From Panopea generosa (Eukaryota; Mollusca; Bivalvia; Adapedonta; Hiatellidae), in assembly GCA_029582155.1 (NCBI GenBank), contig CM055895.1:22332462-22396461 (forward strand): a stretch of DNA of 64,000 bases, written 5' to 3'. The translations under genes and the position numbers were made by a program. The notes beneath the pieces were generated by a model, which did not search any database, had not been told where the DNA came from, and saw only the letters and a list, made by a program, of their open reading frames with translations. Positions 52,501 through 62,960 of this stretch are shown piece by piece. Each line of letters opens with the position of its first letter. The first letter of the stretch is position 1.

Positions 52501-53799
52501 ATATAAATGTGAAATTATCAAAAATAATTCACTGAAGTGAAAAGCATAATAATAAATTAAGAAGTTCTGTTAAGTTTATTTGAACTGCGAATGCAGATTA
52601 TTGAAAAAACAACAGTATTTATATTGAAGCCATTTACTGCTAAGTGAGAATTTCTGGCAATTGTCTCTAACAATTCTCACTAGTACAACTACTGAGCTGC
52701 TCTGGCAATAAGCACATGATAAACGCTTAAAACTGGCGCCATTATTGGATTTCCACAGTTGTTCTGTTCTCTATACATCATGCTGCTCTGCTCTTTAGGG
52801 AATTCAGTAACGATAAAGTAGAACACCATTTCTGTATCATTGTGTTACTTTAAATACTTTTTTTTTTTGCACAAAACAGAGTGTGATTTGGAAATTAGAA
52901 ATGTCTGTAAGAGTACAGTATGGACAGGGCAGGAATACGTTGGTAAAGTAGGTAGAGTTATTGATTTGGCTTTCTCACTGATTTCTCCTTCAAATCATGG
53001 AACGGAAGGTACATCAATCAACATGCTATTTAAAAGAATAAGCTCATGATGCTGAATCTTTTGGGTGATCATGATTATAGGCGAACACAGGTATCTGGAG
53101 GACTTAGATACCGGTAAATACAGTGTACTGAACTCGGTTTTATTCACACTACCTTAGTGAAATCCATAGACTAAACATCTGAACCATGGCAACATTTTGA
53201 GAGTGTAACACTTGAGAAACAATTGAGAAGTTTTTTGAGGTCAAGAAATTGTTGAAGAGTTTCAAAAAATGTTTGGCTGAAAATGTATTTTCATCTGAAA
53301 GGTAGTAATTTTAAGTTTCTGGACAAAATATTACTTGTTGAGTATACAGTAATCTGAGCAATTTAAATATCAAGAAATGCAGTTAGCTGATAGGGAGTGT
53401 TCATTAAAAAAAAACTTGCGAAACAAAAGCGTTGTAAACGTAAACGAACAACTTATCATACTATTTGTAATATTCATCCAACTGAAACCAAATTTGGCTC
53501 AGATCAAGCAGAAAATGATACTTCTTCTGGTAATACAATCATTATAAATGTCAAACAAAATTTAAACACACAACAAAGAAGAAATTCTCAAATGGACTTC
53601 TGGCTAAAGTTATTTTGTAAGTACAGTACCTGGTGATCTTCAATATAACAAGGGGTTCATTGATTCACAGGAAGTTGCAGAACCTCACAAGACAGGCCAG
53701 ACTCTCTTTATTTGTTAATTAACAGAATTTTTCAAAAGTTAAAAGTAGAAACATTAATTTGTTCTTATTGACAAATTATAGTAGTTCGAAATTTATTTA

Positions 53800-53960
53800 T
53801 TTAACATTGATTGTGAAACAATTTCTTACAAATCACGCATGAAGTCTTCCTGGGTAGCACCTATACTATATGTGTATCCTTCACCATGGCTATAGTGTTC
53901 TTTAGCAAGATAATTGATCAGTTCTACATGATACTGGTTCTATATCCCATGAAGACTTTG
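53800..53960. mobile_element. Composite SINE fragments (B-like then C-like)
   Basis: 'gattgtgaa' and 'tcttcctgggtagcacctat' resemble SINE-B (minus). Next to it 'caccatggctatagtgttct' and 'tagcaagataattgatcag' resemble the SINE-C body (plus). Both are truncated. Confidence 0.4.
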
Positions 53961-54354
53961 AACGTAAGTTGCAAGAACTTGTTTCACAATCAGTGTAAAA
54001 TAAATACCTATACTGAACCTGAATGAACATAAAGATGTCTTATCAGCAGTCAGCTATTTTCTTTCAAAATTTGTAATGTTTACTCCTGGGCCCTGCTCAG
54101 GAAATTTGCAATCATCTTTCCCCAATTTTCACTTTCTGGTATTCTTATAAAGTGTTTATTTGCATGTAAAAGGAATGGTTATATATTTTATTACCGGTAT
54201 ATGCATATGGATAAATACTTCACGTTTTATATGTTAAGACTTCAGTAATGCTTTAGTTTAAATATTCCCTTGTGTGAATAAACTCATACACAATATACAC
54301 TGTATGTCATACAGATATATTCAGTTTGATTTGTTTTGCTTGAATTATACCATC

Positions 54355-54590
54355 GTTTTTATGCCATCAAGGGATAAAAGACAATCAGTTATCCAAACAA
54401 CATTTTCTTGGGTTCCTTGAAGGTTAACGAGTACTTGAGCACTCCTGTCTCTGCAAGTAACTGATAACTTTCCAACTAAAATTAAAATGGTAAGAGATGA
54501 TTGACAATGAGATGCTGTGGCACATATTAATGTTCATGAAGATTGGCCTGGCGGGGAATCGTACTCAATATGCCAGGTCTATATACAATT
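54355..54590 (-). mobile_element. SINE-A copy, minus strand, head damaged
   Basis: Begins with the reversed tail 'atgccatcaagg', then 'gttaacgagtacttgagcac', 'gcaagtaactgataactttc' and 'atgattgacaatgagatgct'. It ends in a broken tRNA-like head ('gggaatcgtactc'). It corresponds block by block to 59491-59780. Confidence 0.6.
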
Positions 54591-55058
54591 ATATTCAGAT
54601 ATTTTTGAGTGCACTGGTCATAGGTGATTGCATGTAGGTAACCAGGCCAATAAACATGATATTTTTCATATTCATGATTTTTGGTGAGGTGGTTTCACTA
54701 ATTTCAGGGTGGATTCAAGATAGTAAAATATGACTACCCGCTCTCAGGAAGACATAATTGTATTTGTGCTTACCATCCTTCTATTGCAAAATCTTGTCTG
54801 GATAAACGTTTCTGATATGTGGCCAGATGTAGCCTTAGCTTACTGGAAATAATCAGCGTGGGATTTAGTTGTGCATATCCCTTTTACATTAAGGTTCAAT
54901 GACTTTTGACTCTTGAGTTACGGTCAAATTTCTGAGTTAAAAATCTTGTTCGCATAGCTCGTCCTACATTTTTGATCGTATTTAGTTGAAACTTGCTGGG
55001 GAGATCCGTGTGAGGTCTACTTGTGCATATTTCTTTTGTGTTTAGGTTTAATGACTTT

Positions 55059-55208
55059 TGACTGAGTTATGGCCCTTTGCTGGAAACATTTAGCAATATT
55101 TTTGGTTTCCTAGAAGAGGTCCCTATCCCCAAATGACTGAGTTATGGCCCTTTGCTGGAAACATTTAGCAATATTTTTGGTTTCCTAGAAGAGGTCGCTA
55201 TCCCCAAT
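55059..55208 (+). repeat. Recent 75-bp tandem duplication 5' of TBC1D16
   Basis: TGACTGAGTTATGGCCCTTT starts at 55059 and again at 55134. The two 75-bp units differ by about one base (ccctatcc against cgctatcc). The unit carries the 'gagttatggcccttt' core of the satellite family at 913-1650. Confidence 0.9.
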
Positions 55209-55422
55209 TTATATACATGTAATCTACAATACATGTGTGTACAATTTTAAACTCATCTATGGCATACAATGTCTGTGTTTTAAAGAAAATGTATAACTGA
55301 TTAATTTCTCATTACAGTTTGTGATAATAATGATACATAACAGAATGACGGTCTGAGTAATTTTCATCACATTGGTTGCTACGGTCACCACACCAGTTAC
55401 TACGGTCACCACAGTTAGCGTG

Positions 55423-55617
55423 ATGGCTTTCAGCAGCATCTTTAAGAAAGCATCCAATCTACTTGGATTTGGATCCTCATCCCTGAAACCACCACCCCTC
55501 GATGGGGAGATAATCTACTGTAAGAACAATGTTTGTGTTCACCCTCCGGCGACCTTGACCTCTGATAAAGAAGAGCATCACCAAGGTTACTTGACCTTGA
55601 GATCAACAAATGATAAG
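55423..55617 (+). CDS. TBC1D16: TBC1D16 coding exon 1
   Basis: 65 codons: a basic, Ser-rich start followed by DGEIIYCKNNVCVHPP, near identical to human. Ends ACAAATGATAAG before a gtatag donor, phase 0. Directly upstream of the ATG, 'ctacggtcaccaca' occurs twice. Confidence 0.9.
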
Positions 55618-58600
55618 GTATAGTTTCAAAATTATGCAGTGTGTCTATTCTATCAAATAATCATATGTCTGGTTTCATTTTCATGAATGAAACTATTTCA
55701 TGCATTGACAGATAATGGTCTACAGTATAAACATCATGCAATATACCCATACACGGCTTTCAAGTTAAAAGACGTGGAATGAGGTGGCAGATTAAGATCA
55801 AAATTAGCTTCATGGCTTCTCTACAATTTGTAGAATTTATTAATCAATAATATTAATATTTATATAAATGTTTATCACTACAAGATGATATTTCATGGTC
55901 ACTGATGGGATTTTAGATTTTATTTACGTATAAATTGTGCAAACGTATTTTATTGTATTGTTTATGTTACATCCCATAGAACTGTTTCATGGATATTCAG
56001 TTTCAATAATGATATTTCAGTCCTGGGTTTTACTTTTTTATCCTTTCAAAAACAATGATAGTGGTGTTTGCAATCTCTTTATACAAATGTTTATGCCCAC
56101 TGCTGAGGTCGTGGACTCAAGTTCAATTAATGATTCAAAACTTAATGTGTGAAAGTTTGCCAGTTACTTGCTGAAGGACGGTGGTTCCATTCCACCAAAA
56201 ATCCTTGATGTGCCATATATATAACCTGTCATGTGTTTATCTCTATTCTTTAATTAGCATAACATTCTTTTTTAACAGATATGTTTATGTGGTGTCATAT
56301 TTAATAATAATTAAATACGGTAGTTTGCCGTGTTCCTATCAGATTTTTTGTCATCTGACTTCATTATCGAAACTGTACACTTGTACTATGATGTCTCAGG
56401 TTTCGTTTTAGCTCCTTTTATTCAATGTAACACCACAGTTTCTCATTAACACCAAGGTTTAAAGTTTTAAATAGTGAAGCCGGTTGTGTCATAATTACAG
56501 CTGTTTGATCTACCGCACAAAGCATAGTAGATTTGTAAAAAAAATGGAATCAAATCTTAATCTTTTAGGTCAATGGTCCAAGTCTTATATTAACCTGGAT
56601 TCCAAACTCAACGCTACGAAAGAATACAAGAAGCATAGAGAACAGTCCAAACAGATCCCATGGTACAACTCCTAAAACAAGTCCCCGTCGAACACCACGG
56701 CAAGAGTTTGCTAAACCTGATGACTATATTACAACACCAACCACCAGTATGACAAGCCTATCACCTATGGACTCGTGTGTTTCTTTAGGGAGTGAACTTG
56801 GTGAAAAATGGCCGTCTGGCTCCAGGAAGAAAAAACTGAGTTTGGACAGCATCACTTCTGATATGTCATCAGTTTTCAGAGATGCAAGTGGTGAGGGATA
56901 CACTCCAAATGAGGAAAAACTGGCAAAACTAAGTGAAGAGAGCAATGGAACCTCGAAGGTAGAAAGTGGGACAACTGCTGTAGATGCTGATGACTGTGTT
57001 CAGAATAATGCAAAATGTGTCAGCAATGTTAGTAAAGACACTAAAGTAGGGCAACACGTCAATGACTTATATGCAGAAAACTTGAGTAAATTCAATACAG
57101 AGATAAGCAACCTGACAAAGGCAGTTCTAGAAGATGAGTCATCTTCACCCACAGAGAGTGATAGCCTGAACGATGAAGAAAAATTAGCTGTTTTATTAAA
57201 TAGGAACAAATTACATTCAAAAGTTGTTAAACAAAGAACTGATTCAAATAGATCAGTGAGTATTGAAATGGAAGGAGACAACATTACAGTAATAACCGAA
57301 GATCTTGAGGATGATGTGATCCTAGATGCCAAAGATATGTCACTTGAGCAAAAAAATTTGAACAAAGATGAGAGTAAATTTGAGAGTAGCTCAACTGATC
57401 AAGAGGTGGGAAGTTTAAGCTCTGACTCTACTGATGGAAGTCCCTCTGGGGCAAGGTACAATAAAATGATTAATGAAATACGCGATGATCTAAATATTGC
57501 CGACACTGAACAATTTCAAGCTGTGGAACAGAATGGTAAAGGAGATGGCAAAACAGCTGTACCATTGAAATTAAAAAACATAACTGAAATAAGTCTCAGA
57601 CATAGAGCTAGCAATATTTCTACTAATGACGATGAAGCAAATTCAGAAACCAGTCCGTCAGTCCCACCCCCTCAGCATCCTCAGAGTCTGGATCTAAGTA
57701 CAATCAGTCAACCGGTTAATATAAACTGTCTTAGCTGTATCACAAATCCAGATATTTCTGTGACACGATTACGCAACTCATCGTCTGGTTCATCTACAAC
57801 AACATCAGGTCCAGACTCTGAACCACCTAGTCCATATTCATCTTCACCATCACTAGCATGGGAACCCGAGCCAGGGATAATTCTTGATTCTCCATCAAGT
57901 TCGGAGTCCTTGTCTCACAATATGCAGTTTCCAGAGAATTCTCTTGCCAAGGCTGGAGAGGTGAGGGAGAAGAAGTCCGCTAAAGAACAAGTGTGTGGTG
58001 TATTTTCTGTGGATCTCGGTAAGTTTTCAGTTACAGAATTCTGTACAGAATGGTCATCTCTACAGTTTAAAAATAAATCAATAATGGTGAACCATATTCT
58101 CACCAATATATGTCCCCCAGGGCCGATGCATTGTTTCAAAAGGGAATGGGGTATTTGGGATAAACAAATATACAAACAAATAAACATTATAATTAGGTTT
58201 CCCACTTAGATCTACAGTGAGAGATAAATGTTTTTATGAGATGCAATGTCATGTATCAATTATCATAGAGACTGTGGCCAGATGTGGATTTAAACTCATG
58301 ACCCTGGGATTCATGGTTATACACACTATTGACCGAGCTAACCGAGTCTGGTTGCTTAAGTGTATAGTTACTGAACAAGTTAATGAGTTCAGAGCATCTA
58401 TCTTAATTGAAAAAACATGAATGGATAGAAATAAATGTACTATAAACATGTACTTTTTCAGGAGTATCGTTTGATGAGATTCAATGCTGAAGTGGCAGAG
58501 AACTTGTAGGAGTAAAATCATTTATTGTAAAACTCCGTTTATAGACTGGTTATACTGGCAGACGTACCTGATGAACCTGGTGTTCATGTTGCTAATAAAA

Positions 58601-61600
58601 AAAAATAGATACCGTCTTTTTATGATCACTTTTGTGTATTGTGTGTCATTTGTTGGTCATAATATGTCTTAAATTGCAAGATTGATTCATCCATCACAAA
58701 TAATCCATTGTAGATCCAGGAGTTTTGATCTCGGTGGTGGAGATTGGGTGGGTTAGGCTATGTTGATTTTGTAAATCTCATAGTGGTCCCAGCGTCCATG
58801 GGGTCCAATATGCATTTTACCAATTTCAATACAATATGTACCTTTTTTTAATAATCAGTTTTCCTAAGTTGTCATTGGGTACCACCTCCCCAAGGGCCTT
58901 CCCTTCACTTGGAGAAATGGGGACAGGGGACCCTCTGAAAAGGGAATTTTTGCATTGCTTTCCAGGGAAAGGGGATTTCTTTCTTCTGACACTCTGATGG
59001 TTATAAGATAGATGAACTATATATGTTAATAAACTTCTTTATACCAGTATATGCTAAAGTATTATTGTGGCCTGTTGTCACAATAGATATAAAAAATAAT
59101 AAGAAAATGAAAAAAAAGTTTATTCCAGGGCAGGGACAATGGTGCTGAATTTCAACCCTAGCAAAGTAAAACAAGGGCCCTAATGCCCTGCCCCCCTAAA
59201 TCTGCCAGTGTATACTCTCGGTACATTCAACAAGTGTTTTATCTTGAATTTAATGTGTTAGCTATTAGTAATATTTTGGTTTAATAAATAAAATGGATGG
59301 GTTGATTTTGATATAAATTTGTTTTTTAAAAGGTGATATAGGATAAAAATTTAGGATTTGTGTCAGTTTTGGCTGACAAATGTTCATATGATAACGGTAA
59401 TACAAAATATCATATGATAATTATTATTATATTATAATTACATAATAATGATAATCTTAAGATATTTTTAATGTTATTTGTTAACATATTACGCCATATT
59501 AGCTTAGTCGTTAGTGCATCTAACTGTCAATCCAGGGGTCGTGAGTTTGAATCCCTATTCAGCCACAATTTCCGTGATGTTTGATATACGACATTGTGTC
59601 TCATTATCATTCGTCTCTCACTGCTGATTCAAGTGAGAAAGTTATCAGTTACTTACGAAGATGGGGTGTGCTTGAGTACTGGCTAACCTTCCAGGATACC
59701 AGGAAACAGTGGTTAGGTTAACTGATCATCTGTTAGCCCACAATGGCATGAAAATGACGTTAAATATCCAATCAACTAACATATTACAATCATGTTGTAT
59801 TGTTGGAGGAGTGCCTTATAATCAAACTAAGTAGATTTTGATTTTTCATGGTAAAACGATGTTATTTGAGGTATACATTACATTATACAATTACTGATGG
59901 AAAATTAGATGCCTATATATTCTCTTTTTTCTCATTTCTTAAAGAGGTGACCAGGAAATAATTAGTAAATGTATTAATTTCTCGAGATATATGATTAGTA
60001 TATATGTTATATTTGTGCTCACTTATTATTATGTAATATGCTTGGCAGAATCTCTCATAATGTTTGCCAAATTCAATGTTAAGAAGATGGTGAAAGGACA
60101 GTGTAACCCCCTTTCAGTTTGTTTGTCCTTGTCTTAAATTTGTTTTTGATCATTAACTTCTGAAAGGGTCTGTGTAGTTAATGAATATTTTGTATGTAGC
60201 CTTTTATTTACAATAGACTGGTCAAGTTGGATATTTGTCAATTTTGGTTAAACTTTACAGGCCCTTGTTCAACTCAACTTGAGGGTTCAGTGCAACTGTT
60301 CTATCTACATGGATAAAAATAAGGAAATAATGAATAGGGCAGTGTTGCGATGAAACATAGAATTATCTAACCTAGTTGTGTTATCACAGGTCAGATGCGG
60401 TCATTACGGGTGTTCTACAGTGATTTGGAGAACATGGTCGGTCAGATCGTGATTGCCAGTCGTGAAAGTCAATACAAGATCCTGCATTTCCACAATGGTG
60501 GTCTAGATAAACTGGCAGAAATCTTCCAAGATTGGAGCCTGTTTGCGACACATCAGGAAACAGCGGTAAGTACCGCTAATTAAGCACCCTGCTTGCCCAC
60601 AGCAGGTATAAGTGTCTGGTAAAATATGTGACTGCTTAACACTTTACTTCATATAGACTCCTTTGGGCACCTGATATAGAAGGCATTTGAATTATTGGGT
60701 GAATTATGTTTATATTAACTGACAGAGTGGAAAACAGTGCAGGAAGTGTTCAGATTGCTTGTTACGAGCAATCTGAACTCTTCCTGCACTGTTTTCAAAG
60801 GCCTTCTGTGATTGGTGTGGGGAAAACTCGTTTCTATGGAGTAAAGGGTTAACATGTAGTTTGTTGCTTAGCAGGACTGGTTTTGGATTACAAACATTTT
60901 CTCCAGTTACAGTTCAACTGAAATTCACTGATATGTTTGAATAAAGCCATCGAGGGCTAACAGATGATACTTTAACCTAACCACTCTTTCTTTGGATACT
61001 GGAAGGTTAACCAGTACTCAAGCACACCCATCCCTGCAAGTAACTTCCCCACTTGAATCAGCAATGACAGACAAATGACAATGAAACTCTATGTCATAAT
61101 TTTAATTATCATATAAATCTTCACTGAGACTGTGACCAGTTGGGGATTCAAACTCACAACTCCTGGAATTTGGTGATCCTTAACTGTGATCCATAACTAA
61201 AGCATTGCTGCACATATAACATGCTTTGATCCATGGATGAGAAAATATTCAATTTTTTTTCAGTCTCTATGTTGAATTTAAAAGATTGAGTTGAAGTGTC
61301 CACATGAATAACATCAATTTCAACACTTCTGCATACATGTTCTTTAAGATAGATAGTTGCTCAGAGATGACTGCAAACACATGTTGGTTGTAGTGAAGAA
61401 AACATTTTATTTGTACTATTTTGAGACCATTCAACAACACAAACAAGCAGAATGTTGTTGTTTTTACAGGTCAAGTTTTATGTTGCACTTATTTTAAGAT
61501 GTCAAGAAAAGTATATATTTTAAGGACTGTTGAATAAGAGATCTGTTGATGATTGTGTTTAATGAAAAACATGAATTTGTTAAAACTAGATTAAACCAGA

Positions 61601-62688
61601 ATTAGGACATATTTGAAACAGACTAGACTTTTTTTAGGCCAAAGAACAAAGTTAATGGCCAATCATCACAGACACTGGCCAGGCAGGGTTTGAACATACA
61701 AACCCTGGGTTGACAGTCAAACATGTTACCGACTGAGCTAGTTGCGCCAAGAACAAAACATAATATTTACATTAATGACTCTTTCATAATTTTGTCATTC
61801 ATATCCCATGAAAGCATTCCCGTGAAGTGTTGTTTTTTTAGCTTTGAAATATTAATGATGAAAGCAGCATTACTCAGATTTACAATAGGTTAGTATGGCT
61901 ATGGTTCCCAGTTCATCTAAAGCAATTCACTTATTAACTGTAATAGACAAAGGGGCACAAACAAGGCATGATTGTCACTGATCTATTAAGTAACTTATAT
62001 GTGTGGATACAATTATTAATTTTCAGGACTTGTCTGTAGAAAGTCTGTAGAACAGATCCAGCTCTTCCGATTTGGTCCATTAAGTAGCAGCACTTTGAGC
62101 ACATTGATTGGTCTATTGCTTCAGGGAAAGTTTGAATGATATCATAATTTAGTAAGCGTTCAATTGCTATGAATTGTGGGTTAGGCATTAAATTCCCTGC
62201 TTTTTTCATGGGAGGTGGGGGTGGCGTGTAATAGAGTTGATTTGGGAGATATCAGATTCTATATATAGACAGGATATGTTGGTCAAGACTGGGTCCTTTA
62301 ATAATATACAAGAGTGAGTTTGTTTATTAACATACATGAGATATGAACATACAGTGAACAAACAAAATTTACATAAACCCTTTCAGGACATACTTTGCAT
62401 ATGGCACATAATTAATCAACATTATATTACGCTAACAAGGGTTTTATCAAACTTTGTATGGCCCTCTGAATTGTATAACTTGAAAGTCAGTGAAACATGA
62501 TTATAATTTATTCTCTACAGACGAGTGAAACAGAAAAGCATTACAAACAGTTCATGATCGTGAAACCACAGTTAACAGATGATCAGTGTCACCCAGAGGA
62601 AGGCGTGTACACCGTGGTGACGGAGGATATATGGAAGACACACATGATGGATGACGGAGTCATCGAAGACGACTATCAGCTACGAAAG
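55423..62688 (+). CDS. TBC1D16: TBC1D16, Rab GTPase-activating protein, 5' part only (four coding exons)
   Basis: TBC1D16 is a Rab-GAP of the endosomal system; in mammals it acts on Rab4A (receptor recycling) and Rab5C. Exons: 55423-55617, 56569-58018, 60390-60565, 62521-62688, in all 1989 nt, 663 codons, all GT-AG and in phase. The start is the ATG at 55423 (MAFSSIFKKASNLLGFG). The same frame is open 17 codons upstream without another ATG. Visible: DGEIIYCKNNVCVHPP (27-42), LILTWIPNS near 71, a long Ser/Asp/Glu-rich disordered region to about 535, QVCGVFSVDLG at about 538-548, then SRESQYKILHFHNGGLDKL, HPEEGVY and DDYQLRK. Human TBC1D16 has all these blocks in this order. The catalytic TBC domain (human RGEVWPFLL onward) is not found before 64000, so the gene continues out of the window. 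Confidence 0.94.
56095..56240 (+). mobile_element. SINE-E partial copy in TBC1D16 intron 1
   Basis: 'gaggtcgtggactcaagttc' (B-box side), 'ttgccagttacttgctgaag' and 'gacggtggttccattccacc' follow the order of 51670-51760. The 5' half of the head is missing. Sense to TBC1D16. Confidence 0.5.
56569..58018 (+). CDS. TBC1D16: TBC1D16 coding exon 2: long disordered insert
   Basis: 1450 nt in one exon. Starts VNGPSLILTWIPNSTLRKN after a ttttag acceptor and runs open into QVCGVFSVDLG before gtaagt. The middle is rich in Ser, Asp, Glu and Asn with many possible phosphosites, including a PDSEPPSPYSSSPS stretch. It is much longer than the equivalent human segment. Read-through past the donor gives a spurious tail to 58209. 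Confidence 0.92.
58262..58358 (-). mobile_element. SINE-A head fragment in TBC1D16 intron 2
   Basis: Reversed tRNA-like head: 'ggatttaaactcatgaccct', then 'gaccgagctaaccgagtctg'. The body is absent. Confidence 0.45.
59491..59780 (+). mobile_element. SINE-A, near full-length copy in TBC1D16 intron 2
   Basis: Head 'ttagcttagtcgttagtgc' and 'gtgagtttgaatccc', then the same body as 12720-12930, with long stretches identical ('gatatacgacattgtgtctc' onward) and a tail '..gacgttaaatatccaatcaa'. Confidence 0.75.
60390..60565 (+). CDS. TBC1D16: TBC1D16 coding exon 3
   Basis: Starts with GT completing the Gly codon of VDLG, then QMRSLRVFYSD, GQIVIASRESQYKILHFHNG and LDKLAEIFQDW. It matches the human block of the same order and ends at a gtaagt donor. 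Confidence 0.95.
60640..60848. mobile_element. piggyBac-type MITE, copy 2, in TBC1D16 intron 3
   Basis: 209 bp flanked by TTAA (60636-60639 and 60849-60852). The ends are like copy 1 with a few changes (CACTTTACTTCATA on the left). The central block, including the hairpin at 60730-60796, is identical to 52255-52321, while the outer parts carry substitutions and a small deletion. Confidence 0.85.
60945..61180 (-). mobile_element. SINE-A copy, minus strand
   Basis: Reversed tail 'gccatcgagggctaacagat', 'ggttaaccagtactcaagca', 'caagtaacttccccacttga' and a reversed head '..gggattcaaactcacaactc'. Antisense to TBC1D16. Confidence 0.65.
61640..61755 (-). mobile_element. SINE-A head fragment
   Basis: Reversed tRNA-like head: 'gggtttgaacatacaaaccc', then 'gttgacagtcaaacatgtta' and 'ccgactgagctagttgcgcc'. 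The body is missing except for 'caatcatcacagacactggc'. Confidence 0.5.
62521..62688 (+). CDS. TBC1D16: TBC1D16 coding exon 4, last in window
   Basis: 56 codons starting TSETEKHYKQFMIVKPQL, with HPEEGVYTVVTEDIWKTHM and DDYQLRK at the end. In human the next residues begin the TBC domain (AIFFGG..RGEVWP), which must lie beyond 64000. Confidence 0.93.
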
Positions 62689-62792
62689 GTAAATTATCTA
62701 AACATAACTTTGTACATGAGTTTTTGTCTGTTAGAAAGCTGCTTTTATGTTTGAATAACATAATAACCAAGAAGCTTGTCAGACAGTTTCAA

Positions 62793-62960
62793 GCAGGGCG
62801 GTAGTGTAGTCGATAGGATGTTTGCTGCTTATGTCAGAGATTTCGGGTTCTATCCTCAGCTTGACCAAATGCATCTAAAAAACCAATACTAAGTACTAGT
62901 TCTACTCATGAAGTGGTTCAAGTTCATATACGTTCTGAGCTTTCTTCACGAAGGAACTAA
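62793..62960 (+). mobile_element. SINE-B, plus-strand copy in TBC1D16 intron 4
   Basis: Head GGGCGGTAGTGTAGTCGATA with B box 'cgggttctatcc', then 'agcttgaccaaatgcatc', 'aataactagttctac'-like body and a 'gttctgagctttcttcacga' tail. It fixes the orientation of the minus-strand copies in CCDC40. Confidence 0.65.

Noticed and set aside
53397-53636. 79-codon Lys/Arg-rich frame
   Set aside because: Composition follows an A-rich tract. No homology recognised and no exon borders that join TBC1D16 in phase.
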